Shown: piece by piece, positions 11,403 to 23,545 of the stretch
How positions within the stretch are numbered: position 1 is the first letter of the stretch
How the letters are laid out: every line of letters starts with the position of its first letter
NCBI GenBank assembly: GCA_023634235.1
Contig: JAMKCF010000004.1
Coordinates: forward strand, 25,862,527-25,926,526
Source: Pisaster brevispinus
Lineage: Eukaryota; Echinodermata; Asteroidea; Forcipulatida; Asteriidae
Direction of reading: 5' to 3'
DNA length: 64,000 nucleotides
Program-made: the position numbers and the translations under genes
The notes under the pieces: model-generated
Told to the model about the DNA's origin: nothing
The model's database searches: none
What the model saw: the letters and a program-made list of their open reading frames with translations, nothing else

Positions 11403-11550
11403 TAGGCTCGATTTCACAAAGAGATAAGATCGATCTTAACTGTACATCAATCTTTAGTGCTGAGCAAAGTGTGATGTCACAACACAAATCACTTTGGCAG
11501 TATTGCCAACTCATCTTAAGATGAATCTTGGTACTTTGTGAAATCGGCCC
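11403..11550. mobile_element. Short TIR element (MITE), left arm
   Basis: The ends 'gatttcacaaag' and 'ctttgtgaaatc' form terminal inverted repeats around about 120 bp that holds further inverted pieces (aagatcgatctt). The mirror copy is at 32,115-32,260. There is no coding capacity. This type of repeat is common in echinoderm DNA as far as I recall. Confidence 0.7.
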
Positions 11551-12280
11551 ACCTTAGTTTATGAAAGTTAGTTGATCTCATGATTGGTTGATAATTTCAT
11601 GTCATTGAACCGCTCTATTATACAGGTTTGTGATTACCCAAGTGCGCTAATTCTAAGATAAGGACCCAAGCAAACAATCATAAATCAAGAAATAAATACA
11701 CAAATAAAGGAAGAAAGAAAACCATAAATTCTGTATTTATATGTGTTTTAATTAAAATCTTCAAACAATAATTTAAATTTGAACAGCTGTCAAGGAATTG
11801 TGAAACTATTAAACTGTCATCAATGGATGTGTATACAACCAGATCCGTGTCAAAAAATTTATATGAAGTGATGCAAAGACTTTGTTACTTTATCTGTTTG
11901 ACTAATTGCAAGACAAGCTGATAACTATTGTTTCATTTAGGAATGAGGGTATTATTTTTGATTGCTGAAACACAAATAGATTAGTAACTAAGGCTTCAAG
12001 CAATTGTGGAATAACAATGTTAGAACTACTGTAGACTGCTGGCTATATCTAGATCTTCAAAAGTGTTGATTTGCTTATTAAGTTTAGAATTTCAAAGTAA
12101 GGGGCCATTCAGAATAATCAATGTTTAAAAATGTCTAACTTTTTTCGAAACTGTGGGGGGTTGATAGCAATAACTGAAAATCAAAATTCAGTTTACAATT
12201 AAAAATTTTTTTTCATAACGATGAAAATTAATGCCCAGCAGCCCCTTCCAGATCATCTATAGTGTTATGTCTGAGCTGTC
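11551..12280. other. Gene-free stretch of the left arm
   Basis: AT-rich sequence with no recognised feature other than homology to 31,560-32,100 in the right arm. Confidence 0.6.
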
Positions 12281-12289
12281 AACCTTGTT

Positions 12290-12520
12290 TCAATAGCCGA
12301 CCTCCGTGCCTGAGGGGGAGCTGACAACAATTTCCTCGTCTGTTTCAGCTTGAAAGTTGCATGTTTGAAAGCAAGGAAAAGCTATTGCAAACTCCTGAGC
12401 TTGGAGAACATTGATCTGAAATATCTGCTTCTTTTGAGGCATTACTTTTTTCTTCAGTGTATCAGGTATATTAAATGGTCCGTCAATATTTTTTTTAAAT
12501 AAAATTTGGGATGGGACCGT
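12290..12520 (-). pseudogene. Decayed copy of the PETFENK ORF unit
   Basis: On the minus strand this resembles the open unit at 13,306-13,551 but has lost the frame. The mirror copy at about 31,340-31,540 is equally decayed, so this copy was dead before or soon after the arms formed. Confidence 0.5.
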
Positions 12521-12754
12521 GTGTCAAAACAAATTTCAAAAAGTTTGAAATTCTTAAATATTGATTACTCTAAATTGCCCCTTGCCACATGGTGGCTGTT
12601 GTTGACTTTCTACACCAGCATCCTCAAGATCTACCGATGCAGCTCCAGACAGCTCCAGTTAGAATGTAGCCTCCAGTCAAGGTGCTCCTGCATCACATAT
12701 GGTTTTTGCTGAAAGAAAGGAGATAACATAAAATGAGGCACTGACTTTGTAATT

Positions 12755-12953
12755 TTTAAGGTGGGCACAAGGCGGGTGGAACCAGTTTTTCTAGGAGAGC
12801 ACTGCTTGCAAATCAATTATAGGTTTCATTTGCACTTAAAAAAAAACTGGATCTTGATCTACGTAATGGGGGGTTCCAAATAGGGGGGCACCCGGGGCGG
12901 GGCACCTGGGGGGCACTGCGGCAACTGGGGGGGGGGGCCATGCCACTGCTTTG
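12755..12953. mobile_element. Degenerate G-run MITE (hAT-like end)
   Basis: The segment ends in 'gccatgccactg', the complement of a CAGTGGCATGGC terminus, and is followed by CTTTGTA. CTTTGTA also occurs at the other side (about 12,745), a possible target-site duplication. The mirror copy is at about 30,907-31,110. The G runs match the family at 54,034. Confidence 0.4.
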
Positions 12954-13305
12954 TACTATTTCTTTGCAACAAGTTGCAAGATGAACTGATAACTATTGTT
13001 TCATCGAGAATAAGGGTATAATTTTTGATTACATAAGTACAACTAGTACTTTTTCAAAAGTACCAATTTGCTTATTTGCCTAACAGGAACAACTTCTCTT
13101 TAAAAAAACGTTTGAACAATGCATACTTCCAAACTTAGGGGCCATTTAAAATAATCAATGTTTAAAAGTTTCTTCTTATTTGAAATTGTGGGTGTGGGGT
13201 GGATTGAGCAATAATTGAAAAATTGAAAAATTTAAATTCTCAAGGTGAAAAATGCCCAGCAGCCCCATCCAGATCATCTATCAAGTCAGTTCTCTCATCG
13301 GTTGG

Positions 13306-13551
13306 TCAACCTTGTTTCAAAAGACAACCTCTGTGTACTGAGAGGGAGATGACAACAATTTCCTCTTCTGTTTCAGCTTGAAACTTGCATGTTTGAAAAC
13401 CAGGAAAGGTCATTGAAAACTCCTGAGCTGGGAGAACATTGATCCGAAATATCTGCTTTATTTGAGGCATTACTTTATTCTCAAATGTTTCAGGTGTAGT
13501 AAACAGTCTGTCAATATTTAAAAAAACAAATTTGGGATGGGTGGCCGTCAA
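13306..13551 (-). CDS. PETFENK ORF unit, unknown function (A2 copy)
   Basis: An open frame of about 80 codons includes TTPETFENKVMPQIKQIF, NVLPAQEF and FQTCKFQAETEEEI. The conserved part starts after a possible acceptor (ATTGACAG) and ends in a stop shortly after the CLLKQG residues. Three further open copies lie in the right arm. Against the right-arm copy I count about four amino-acid and five silent changes, which hints at some past protein-level constraint. The family is not recognised. It could be an exon of the duplicated gene or a piece of a mobile element. Confidence 0.4.
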   Translation of the reverse strand: MTATHPKFVFLNIDRLFTTPETFENKVMPQIKQIFRINVLPAQEFSMTFPGFQTCKFQAETEEEIVVISLSVHRGCLLKQG

Positions 13552-14067
13552 AACAAATTTGAAAAAAGGTTAGATTTCTTAATCAATAATTACTCTGAAT
13601 TGCCGCCTTTCTTGACATTCTTTACTGCATCCTCTAGATCTATCGATGCAGCTCCCAACAGCTCCAGTTGTAGTTACCTCTGCACACTAGAATGTAGCCT
13701 TCAGTCAAGGCGGTCGCTGCACCTTGGATGGTTTTCACTGAAAGGAAAGAAATTACATAAAGTGAGGCTCAGACTTTGTTACTATATCTTTGCAACAAAT
13801 TGCAAGGAATGAGGGTACTATTTTTGAATGCAGGAACACAAATGATACTCTTAAGACAAGTTCCTTGAGGTGTGCAAGTTGTTGGTAAGGAAGTTGGTTT
13901 AGATGGGAACTAATGCTACCTGCTGTTGTGAATTCACAAAATGGTCAAACTACTTTTAACTGCTGGCTATATCTACAATATTCCGGCCATATCTCGTTGG
14001 GCTCCTGCCCCTCCCCCCTGTTCAATGTTGGCTCTCATTGCGCGGTCTGCGTTCTTAACAACATTGA

Positions 14068-14120
14068 GCAGGGGGAGTGGGGGAGTGGGGGAGTGGGGGA
14101 ATGGGGGAACGGGGGAGGGT
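14068..14120. repeat. 10-bp minisatellite GGGGGAGTGG
   Basis: About five tandem units (gggggagtgg, later gggggaatgg and gggggaacgg). The A1 equivalent (about 218-238) has only one to two units, so this tract expanded in A2. Confidence 0.8.
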
Positions 14121-15267
14121 ATGTTTAGTGTCACCTGGCCCAATATTTTTGCTGGGATTGTATATCTTCAAAAGTGTTGATTTGCTGATTTACCTAATGA
14201 ATACAAACTTCTTTTCAAAATTAAAGTTAAACAAATGTAATTTCAAACTTATCACAAGGTCTGCTGTTGTTGACTTCTACACCTGCATTCTCCAGATCTA
14301 CCAATGCAGCTCCCTGTAGTCTTCACTGCACGCTAGAATGTAGCCTTCAGTCAAGGCGCTCGCTACACCGTGGATGGTTTTCTCTGAAAGGAAGTAGATT
14401 GTACATAAAGTGAGGCACAAACTTGTTACTATATCTTTGCAACACATTGCAGGGAATGAGGGTATTGTTTTTGATTGTAGAAACACAAAGAGTACTTTTC
14501 AGACAAGTTCCTTGAGATGTGCAAGTTTGTTGGTTGGGAAGTTGTTCTAGATGGGAACTAAAACTTCATGCTGTTGTGGAATCACAAATAGTAGAACTAC
14601 TTTTGACTGCTGGCTGCATCTAGATCTTCAAAAGTGAAGATTTTCTTATTTGCCTTATAGAAAGAGCTTCTCTTAATAAACAAGTTTGAACAATGCATCT
14701 TTTCAAACCTAGGGGCCATTCAGAATAATCAATTTATAAAAGTTTCTATGTTTTTTTCAAGATTGAAGGTAGGCTATAACTGGAAAAAAATGCACCATGG
14801 CCCCTTCCAAATCATCTGTTCTCTCATCAGTCAGCCCATGCAGCTCCCAACAGCTCCAGTTGTAGTCACCACTGCACACTAGAATGTAGCCTTCAGTCAA
14901 GGTGATCGCTGCACCTCAGATGGTTTCACTGAAATGAACGAGATTTAATAAAGTGAGGCACAAAATTTGTTACTATATCTTTGTAACACATTGCAAGGAA
15001 TTAGGGTATTATTTTTGATTGCAGAAACACAAATGATACTCTTAAGACAAGTTCCTTGAGATGTGAAAACTTGTTGGTTGGGAAATTGATTTAGGTGGGA
15101 ACTGATGCGTCCTGCTGTTGTCAATTCCGAATGGTAGAACTACTTTTGACTGCTGGCTATATCTAGATCATCAGTGATGGGTTGCTTAATTTGTCAAATA
15201 TGAAGTGGGAAGAACTCTTCCTCGTATAAAAGTTTTAAAAATTCAAATTCAATGTTCAATTTCAAAC

Positions 15268-15399
15268 CCTGCAGACTGCCGATGACTTTCTGCACCTTTC
15301 TATTCTCCAATCCACCAATGCAGCTCTGGTTGTAGTCACCACCGCACACAAGATTGTAGCCTCCGGTCAAAGCCCTCACAGAATCCTGGATGGTTCTCA
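15268..15399 (-). CDS. X exon, open 44-codon copy (A2)
   Basis: This is a 132-nt exon-like unit on the minus strand between CATTTTAG and GTTTGA. It is phase 1-1 and open throughout. Its motif is LTGGYNLVCGGDYNQSCIGG, followed by a basic KVQKV helix-like stretch. It is the ortholog by position of 1,412-1,543 and 24,500-24,631. Two cysteines in the core are kept in all three copies. The family is not recognised. Confidence 0.5.
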
Positions 15400-16381
15400 C
15401 TAAAATGAGAGGAATGACATACAGTAAGCCCATGCCACTTTGTTAATTTGCAAGAAGAGCTGAATACTATTGTTTCAAGTTTGAGGGTACTATTTTTAAT
15501 TACATAAACAGCAATTAATAGCGGTTTGAATGCTTCATGCTGTTGTAGAAACGCAGGTGGTAGGACTGCTTTTGACTGCTTGTTATACCTAGATCTTCAA
15601 AACAGACGATTTGCTTATTTGCCAAATGCATAAGAAGAATTTTTCTTCAAAATATAAAAAGATGTGCAAGTTTATTGGTTGGAAAGTTGTTCTAGATGCC
15701 AACTGTAAATGCCTGATGCCATTGTGGTTTCGGAAATATTAGAACAACTTTTGACTGCTGGCTATTTAGAGGTATTCTTCAGAGGTAACAAGTTGCTTAC
15801 TTTGCCAAAAATTATGTGGGAAGATTTTCTCCTCAAATTAAAAAAATTATCACTTCAAACCATGCAGGCTGCTGTTGACTTTCTACACCTGCATCCTCCA
15901 GATAAACAAAAACAGCTCCAAACAGCTCCCATTGTAGTCACCACTGCACACTAGAATGTAGCCTCAAGTCAAGGCGCTTGCAGAACCCTGGATGATTACA
16001 CTGAAATGAGATGACTGATAATAGGCCCAAGCCACTTTGTAAATTTGTGATTACTTGCAAGAAGAGCTGGAGTGAATAATACATTGTTTCAAGATGGGGG
16101 GGGGGGGTATTATCTTCAACAACAGAAATGCTAACAAATTGATCTCAAAGCAAATATTGCTTGCTTCTTGTCAAATGATGCAATACTTTTCACTGTTTTA
16201 GAGATTCAAATATTGTTACTTTATTGATACATAATTTCCTTTATAAATTTAACAATATAGAGTTTTCAGAAATGTTTGAGATTCTCCAAAATGTCTTGGA
16301 TAGTTGAGTAATTGCCCCCCTAATTAAGTAGTTTTTTTCAACCAAAAACACCTATTAAACTTACATTACTTGGTGCATTAC

Positions 16382-16471
16382 CAAATCTTGTGTGAGACCA
16401 CAGTCCTTGCAGGTAGACATCACCTCCGCTGCACAAGCAAGTCCATCAGCTTCAAGATCAGCAAACATCAC
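16382..16471 (-). CDS. Y exon, open 30-codon copy (A2)
   Basis: This is a 90-nt unit on the minus strand, preceded by TATGCAG and followed by GTAATG. It reads VMFADLEADGLACAAEVM, then S-T-C-K-D-C-G-L-T-Q-D-L. It differs from the A3 copy by one residue (T for I). It is a plausible phase-0 exon of the same locus. Confidence 0.45.
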
Positions 16472-16581
16472 CTGCATACTTGGGAAGAAAACTATCTAGA
16501 AAGGTTAGCATTTGGGGTCACATCAAGCAATAGCAAGATTTACCATGAGTTTACCCTGACACCTTACCAAACTGTCATTAC

Positions 16582-16658
16582 CTATGCATGTCCATGGGTT
16601 AGCCATCCAATGCACAATCACCTGCCACAGCATCCATATTAGGAAGAACTGTTACATA
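16582..16658 (-). pseudogene. Z exon-like unit (A2) with stop
   Basis: This 77-nt unit is homologous to 2,598-2,673 and sits between CCTCAG and GTAATG on the minus strand. One extra base relative to A1 puts a stop (GGC TAA) near its 3' edge. Confidence 0.4.
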
Positions 16659-17384
16659 CTGAGGAAAACAAGAGAATGTTTATTGGCTGCAAAGGAAGAG
16701 GTTATTAGAAACTATTGGAAAAAAGAGTTATTAGCTGCAAAACAAAGGTTAGGATGGAGCTGTGGAGAAAAGGGTTATTTTTCTTTCTCACTTACCAATA
16801 CTTTACCTGTCCTGATACTTGACATTTGCTGGAAATACTTGACCTCACTGACCTCTGGTCATCAGGGACATCGAAGGGAGGGTCGTCAACGTCTACTCAA
16901 GATTTGAGAGTGAACTATTGGTGCTACCAATTCTCACTAAACCTGCTATAAAAGAGAGTTAATCTTATCTCTAAGCCAACACTACTATTAACTCTGGGCC
17001 TTTGCTATCTTACCATTTATACATACCTACAGGCATCACTGACATCAGTGTTCTCAACTGTTGATCTCTCTGTTTCATCATGGAGAAGAAAAATTCCTTT
17101 TCTGTCCTTTTTTTTTCTCTCTCTTTTTTCTCTCTCCCCCCCCCCCCAATTTTTGCTTTTTATTTGCAGCGCTCACAAAATAATTAATGCAGTGGGTTGG
17201 AAAACTAATTATGCGCCATAAGCTATAAAAAGTTTGAATTGGTGGAGTTTCAACTAAGTTGATTGCTTTTGCTACAATTTGTTTTCAATTACTTTCATAT
17301 TTTGTTAAGTTTTTATGTGTTGTCTTTTCTTTCTGTATTGAAATTTTAAGGGGTTTGGGTCATATGCTCAACTAAAAATAGATT

Positions 17385-17700
17385 TACATTCAGAATTGAT
17401 GAAATGCTGTCATTAGGAATATGCATATTAATTTAGTCTGTCTAAATTGCCTTATACAATACTCCTAAATCAAACATTGATCATCAAAATGAATGCAGGT
17501 TGGACAGGAATAATCTCATTACAGGTTATGTTTACTTCTATAGTACGCAAGGATTATAGTTTTAAAAATAGCTACATTCAGAATTGATGTAATGATGATA
17601 GTAGGAATATGTAAATATTCATTTTAGGCTTGTCTAAATTGTTTATTCAATACTCCTTAATCAAACATTGATCATCAAAATGAACGCAGATTGGACAGGA
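17385..17700. repeat. Two-copy internal repeat, ~188 bp (A2)
   Basis: Same doubled segment as at 3,394-3,712, with small indels. Confidence 0.65.
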
Positions 17701-18073
17701 ATTATTTACCAAACTGTGACAAAAACCAAGAGAATGGTTGGTTTTGTGCCGATGAAAAATGATTGTATTTTGAGGGAAATAGTGAAAATTCAAACATTCT
17801 ATATTTCTTGTGACTAGTTGTTTTTACTTCAAAAACTGTAATTTTATCAGAGGGATTATGTCAAGTTATTGTTCTTTAAGATTTTGCACATAAACTTTAT
17901 AAACATTACAATAATTTGAGAAACAAATTTAATCATGACAATTACGATTAAACATGACAAACTGCCGACTCTGAAGTTTCAAACCGTAAAATATTTCCAG
18001 TAAGACTTGTCTTCTAATTAAAAAGCATCATTGGCTTCGACCAACATGCAAATCAAGAAACACCAAGACAGAA

Positions 18074-18081
18074 TGACGTCA
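18074..18081. promoter_or_regulatory. CRE-type palindrome TGACGTCA (A2)
   Basis: Perfect site conserved in position with 4,081 and 21,885, near the conserved donor. Confidence 0.35.
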
Positions 18082-18200
18082 CATTGACAGCTAACAAATG
18101 GGGGACAACATCAACAAGTTCATCGCAGACTATCTTGTGGGGACGGGGTGTAAAAGAAGGGTGGGAACCTGCAAGAGAAATGGGTTAGATCTTCGCTTAC

Positions 18201-18480
18201 CGTGCCGCAGTCTTCACACTCTTGTTTTTCCTTGGACGACCTCAAATGTCACATCCCCATACCACACAATCCATAGATCTTCAACTCCCACCAGGACACA
18301 GTCTATCAATAGTCAACACAGCAAATGTTTCTCCATCTTGAAACTCCACCAATGTCCCTTGAATCTTGACTGGAACACGCCAGCCTCTCCGCGGTCAGAC
18401 ACGCCTCGTTGTTTCCCCGACTTCGGTCCACGTCAGTCAGCAAGGTTCGGTCACAACTTCTTGACGAAAAGGGTAAAGTT
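18201..18480 (-). other. Putative first exon with strong donor (A2)
   Basis: On the minus strand it ends before GTAAGCG. It matches the A1 and A3 segments with several single-base indels that break any long frame, again favouring a non-coding 5' exon. Confidence 0.35.
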
Positions 18481-19944
18481 CTGAAATACTACCCCTCTCC
18501 TCAATGCTACAGTTCTAGTTCATCCTGAGGGGTTTAATAAGCTAAAGCTTCAAATGTAGGCATTGAGGTTTCGCGCCACGAATGCTCAACCAACATTCAA
18601 CAAGATGTCGGAAATGAAGAGAGTTTTGCTCGACATCAAGTGGCTTCGGTCATCCATCTTTTTACACTGCAGTCTGCGTTCAATCACTGGAGCACTCTCC
18701 AGCCCCACTCTCGCGTGCTCAACACGGAAGTTAAAATTGTCCAATGCAATAGTTCTCCTTGTTTAAAGTCTGTAGGTCTGAGCTTAAAGTTAACTCCGTG
18801 GAACTCGCGAAATGTACTAAAGGGCTCAACAGTGAATTTTGTTGTTCTGCAGTTTGTAAAAAGACAATTCCTTCTTGCAAGTGAAAGAATTACGCACCAC
18901 TCTCTCTCTCTCTGTTTCAGTCGTAAGTGTCCTTCAAAAAATCAGCCATGACTTTTCTCAAGTTCTGTTACAGTTATTGCCAATATTTCCTGAATATATT
19001 ATCAGCAATTATGAGTTATTTTCCGGTAAAGTTCATCCAAAAACGCGACGTCCAAATCCCGCGCTAGAGCCCAGAGGTAGGGCCGTCCTTCCTGAAGTCC
19101 TCGCGTACAGAAAATGCCATGCCGTCTGCGCCCACAGAAAACGCGTTTAAACGTGCGCAAAAACCCTGCCTCATTTGCATAACACCTGTTGAGATCCTTT
19201 TATGACGTTACGACACAGTGAATCCCATTGGCTAATCAACCCCCTAAAGACAAAACAACTTGTGAAGGTCTGTCTGCTCATTTCAACTGCGCAGGTCACC
19301 GTTATCTAGGGATGTCGAGGCTTGCATCACACATAGTGACAATTGAATTTATTGTCCTTACCAAATACCAAGGGGTGAAGGAATTGGCTTGAACACAATA
19401 AGAAGTTTGACAATTGGGAGAAATCTATTTAAATGGCAATTGCCAATTATGTAATTGCCAGTGGAACGAGAGTGGGTTTTTTTTATTGGTGGAAGGGGGG
19501 GGGTGGGAGGAAGCGGGAAAAGAAACAACTTAAAGCTATGTAACGTAGCGAACCATTCATTGTGCATTTTTACACATCTCATTTGGGCTATGAGGGGGTG
19601 TACGAACTCCTGGTTATGCCACTGGTAAACAGGCTAGCACACTATCGCGCATAGTGTAAACATTACTGCAATAACAGCTCCGGTGTGGTAGGATATTCTG
19701 AACCCCCCCCCCCCCCCCGAGATTCTGTTTCCCCATACGACGAATTGTGTACAAACTTTTTCTGATAGCGCCCTCTTTTAAACCAACATCCTTCAGCCCA
19801 TGTTAATTTCCCATAATGGGGACAGGTTGTCCGGGGACGGAATTCCGTATGACACCGGAACTAGGGTAAACTTTTAAGGGGGCACAAGGGGGTGCACCAT
19901 TTTTCTTCTTAGGGGATATTTCTGGCCGAATAAAACCATAGTTT

Positions 19945-19996
19945 CTGCATATCAAGAGTGCAGAATAGAAGCTTGTATTAAGTGAAATGCAAACCA
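19945..19996. other. Palindrome centre (52-bp spacer)
   Basis: The inner arm edges are 19,924-19,944 (ggccgaataaaaccatagtt) and its near-complement 19,997-20,017. The 52 bp between are not self-complementary. Their reverse complement aligns with A1 at about 5,883-5,935, so the spacer is locus sequence left over from the inversion event. Confidence 0.8.
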
Positions 19997-21469
19997 AAAC
20001 TATAGTTTTATTCAGCCAGAAGTAGCCCCTAGGAAAGGAAGAGAAAGGGTGCACCCTCTTGTGCCCCGTAAGAGTTGACCCTGATTCCGGTGTCATAGGA
20101 AATTTAGTCCCCGGACATTATGTCCTAGGACATCCTGTCCCCATTATGGGAAATTAAGGATGAAGGATGTTGGGCTGAAGGAAGTTGATTCAAAAGAGGG
20201 CGCAATCAGAAAAAGTTTGTATACAATTCACCGTATGAAACAGAATCGGGGGGGGGGGGGGCACTGAATATCCTACCACACCGGAGCTGACAACGTCTAA
20301 AGCTGTTATTGCAGTAATGTTTACACTATGCGCGAATGTGTGCTAGCCTGTTTACCAGTGGCATAACCAGATGGGACAGGAGTTCGCCTACCCCCTCTAG
20401 CCCAAATGAGATGTGTAAAAATGTACAAACTAATGGTCGATACGTTACATAGCCTCAAGTTATTTCTTTTCCCGACCCCACCTCCCTTCCACTCCCCCAA
20501 AAAACACTCTCGTTCCACTGGCAATTGCATAATTGGCAATTACCATTTAAATAGATTTCTCCCAATTGTCAAACTTCTTATTGTGTTCAGGTCAAATCCT
20601 TAACCCCTTGGTAAGGACAATAAATTCAATTGCTCTTTATTACATTTAACCACTATGTGTGATGCAAGCCTCGACGTCCCTAGATAACGGGACCTGCGCA
20701 GTTGAAATGAGCAGAGAGACCATCACAAGTTGTTTTGTCTTTAAGGGGGTTGATTAGCCAATGAGATTCACTGTGTCGTAACGTCATAAAGGATCTCAAC
20801 AGGTGTTATGCAAATGAGGCAGGGTTTTTGCGCACGTTTTAAAGCATTTTCTGTGGGCGCAGACGGCATGGCATTTTCTGTACGCGAGGACTTCAGGAAA
20901 GACGGCCCTACCTCTGGGCTCCAGCGCGGGATTTGGACGTCGCGTTTTTGGATGAACTTTACCGGAAAAATAACTCGAAATTGCTGATAATATATTTAGG
21001 AAATATTGGCAACTGTAACAGAATTTGAGAAAAGTCATGGCTGATTTTTTGAAGGACACTTACGACTGAAACAGAGTGAGGGAGTGGTGCGTAATTCTTT
21101 CACTTGCAAGAAGGAATGGTCTTTTTACAAACTGCAGAACAACAAAATTCACTGTTGAGCCCTTTAGTACATTTTGCGAGTTCCACGGAGTTAACTTTAA
21201 GCTCAGACTACAGACTTTATACAAGTGAACTATTGGACAATTTAACTTCCGTGTTGAGCACGCGAGTGTGGCTGGAGAGTGCTCCAGTGATTGAACGCAG
21301 ACTGCAGTGTAAAAGATGGATGACCGAAGCCACTTGATGTCGAGCAAAACTCTCTTCATTCCGACATCTTGTTGAATGTTGGTGAACATACGTGCGCGAA
21401 ACCTCAATGCCTACATTTGAAGCTTTAGCTTATTAAACCCCTCAGGATGAACTAGAACTGTAGCATTGA

Positions 21470-21763
21470 GGAGAGGGGTGGTATTTCAAACTTTACTTTT
21501 TCGTCAAGAAGCTGTGACCGAACCTTGCTGACTGACGTGGACCGAGTCGGGGAACAACAAGGCGTGTCTGGACTGCGGAGAGCTGCCGTGTTCCAGTCAA
21601 GATTCAAGGGACATTGGTGGAGTTTCAAGATGGAGAACATTTCCTGTGTTGACTATTAATAAACTGTGTCCTGGTGGGAGTTGAAGATCTATGGATTGTG
21701 TGGTATGGGGATGTGACATTTGAGGTCGTCCAAGGAAAGACAAGAGTGTGAAGACTGCGCACG
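21470..21763 (+). other. Putative first exon with strong donor (A3)
   Basis: The segment ends ACG before GTAAGCG. In this copy the short frame seen in A1 meets an early stop (GACTAT TAA). The donor is the best-conserved splice signal of the locus. Confidence 0.4.
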
Positions 21764-21884
21764 GTAAGCGAAGATCTAACTCATTCTCTTGCAGGTTCCC
21801 ACCCTTCTTTTACACCCCCCCGTCCCCACAAGATAGTCTGCGATGAACTTGTTGATGTTGTCCCCCATTTGTTAGCTGTCAATG

Positions 21885-21892
21885 TGACGTCA
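21885..21892. promoter_or_regulatory. CRE-type palindrome TGACGTCA (A3)
   Basis: Perfect site about 120 bp after the conserved donor, as in A1 and A2. Confidence 0.35.
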
Positions 21893-22229
21893 TTCTGTCC
21901 TGGTGTTTCTTGATTTGCATGTTGGTCGAAGCCAATGATGCTTTTTAATTAGAAGACAAGTCTTACTGGAAGTATTTTACGGGTTGAAACTTCAGAGTCG
22001 CCAGTTGTCATGTTTAATCGTAATTGTCATGATTAAATTTTGTAGCTCAAATTAAATATCGTAATGTTTATAAAGTTTATGTGCAAAATCTTAAATAATA
22101 ATAACTTGACATAATCCTAGTCACTAAGAAATATAGAAATGGTTGAATCTTCACTATTTCTCTCAAAATACAATCATTTTTCATCAGCACAAAAACAACC
22201 ATTCTCTTGGTTTTTTTTCACAGTTCGGT

Positions 22230-22560
22230 TAATAATTCCTGTCCAATCTGCATTCATTTTGATGATCAATGTTTGATTAAGGAGTATTGAATAAACCATT
22301 TAGACAAGCTAAATTAATATTTACATATTCCTACTAATCATCATTACATCAATTCTGAATGTAGCTATTTTTTTAAACTATAATCCTTGCGTACTATAGA
22401 AGTAAACATAACCTGTAATGAGATTATTCCTGTCCAACCTGCATTCATTTTGATGATCAATGTTTGATTTAGGAGTATTGTATAAGGCAATTTAGACAGA
22501 CTAAATTAATATGCATATTCCTAATGACAGCATTTCATCAATTCTGAATGTAAAGCTATT
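22230..22560. repeat. Two-copy internal repeat, ~188 bp (A3)
   Basis: Inverted counterpart of 3,394-3,712 and 17,385-17,700. Confidence 0.65.
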
Positions 22561-23268
22561 TTTAGTTGAGCATATGACCCAAACCCCTTAAAATTTCAAT
22601 ACAGAAAGAAAAGACAACACATAAAAACTTAACAAAATATGAAAGTAATTGAAAACAAATTGTAGCAAAAGCAATCAACTTAGTTGAAACTCCACCAATT
22701 CAAACTTTGTATAGCTTATGGCGCATAATTAGTTTTCCAACCCACTCCATTAATTATTTTGTGAGCGCTGCAACAAAAATAAAATGGGGGGGGGGAGAGA
22801 AAAAAAAAGAAAAGAAAAAAAAGACAGAAAAGGAATTTTTCTTCTCCATGATGAAACAGAGGTCAACCGCTGACAACCCTGATGTCAATGATGCCTGTAG
22901 GTATGTATGAATGGTAAGATAGCAAAGGCCCAGAGTTAATAGTAGTGTTGGCTTAGAGATAAGATTAACTCTCTTTTATAGCAGGTTTAGTGAGAATTGG
23001 TAGCATCTGTAGTTCACTCTCAAATCTTGAGTAGACGTTGACGACCCTCCCTTCGATGTCCCTGATGACCAGAGGTCACTGAGGTCAAGTATTTCCAGCA
23101 AAGGTCAAGTATCAGGACAGGTAAAGTATTGGTAAGTGAGAAAGAAAAATAACCCTTTTCTCCACAGCTCCATCCTAACCTTTGTTTTGCAGCTAGTAAC
23201 TCTTTTTTCCCACAGTTTCTAACAACCTCTTCCTTTGCAGCCAATAAACATTCTCTTGTTTTCCTCAG

Positions 23269-23345
23269 TATGTAACGGTTCTTCCTAAGATGGCTGCTGT
23301 TGCAGGTGATTGCGCATTGGATGGCTAGCCCATGGACATGCATAG
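23269..23345 (+). pseudogene. Z exon-like unit (A3) with stop
   Basis: A 77-nt unit lies between TTCCTCAG and GTAATG. It reads YVTVLPKMAAVAGDCALDG and then a stop (TAG). A1 lacks one base here and stays open. Alternatively, an internal GCAG/GTGATT could serve as an earlier donor. Confidence 0.4.
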
Positions 23346-23455
23346 GTAATGACAGTTTGGTAAGGTGTCAGGGTAAACTCATGGTAAATCTTGGTATGGC
23401 TTGATGTGACCCCAAATGCTAACCTTTTTAGATAGTTTTCTTCCCAAGTATGCAG

Positions 23456-23545
23456 GTGATGTTTGCTGATCTTGAAGCTGATGGACTTGCTTGTGCAGCT
23501 GAGGTGATGTCTATCTGCAAGGACTGTGGTCTCACACAAGATTTG
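23456..23545 (+). CDS. Y exon, open 30-codon copy (A3)
   Basis: A 90-nt phase-0 unit lies between TATGCAG and GTAATG. It reads VMFADLEADGLACAAEVM, then SICKDCGLTQDL. The acidic start and the CxxC spacing (C-K-D-C) are visible. The A2 copy differs by one residue and the A1 copy is frameshifted. The family is not recognised. Confidence 0.45.

Larger units (their letters stand above)
12596..16005 (-). repeat. X-unit array in locus A2 (6 copies)
   Basis: X units lie at about 12,596-12,710, 13,616-13,738, 14,258-14,380, 14,841-14,929, 15,268-15,399 and 15,866-16,003 on the minus strand. Copies differ in two cores, one ending ...DYNWSC and one ending ...DYRELHW, with the second type carrying a small deletion. 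Only 15,268-15,399 is open from acceptor to donor. Intervening introns are shared with A1 and A3. Confidence 0.7.
11231..19944 (-). repeat. Palindrome left arm (locus copy A2)
   Basis: This is the reverse complement of 19,997-32,430, with substitutions, indels and large insertions in the right arm. Matching landmarks are 11,403/32,260 (a MITE), 13,551/26,250, 15,399/24,500, 16,471/23,456, 18,201/21,763 and 19,944/19,997. It also matches A1 directly from about 13,860 onward. Confidence 0.9.
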
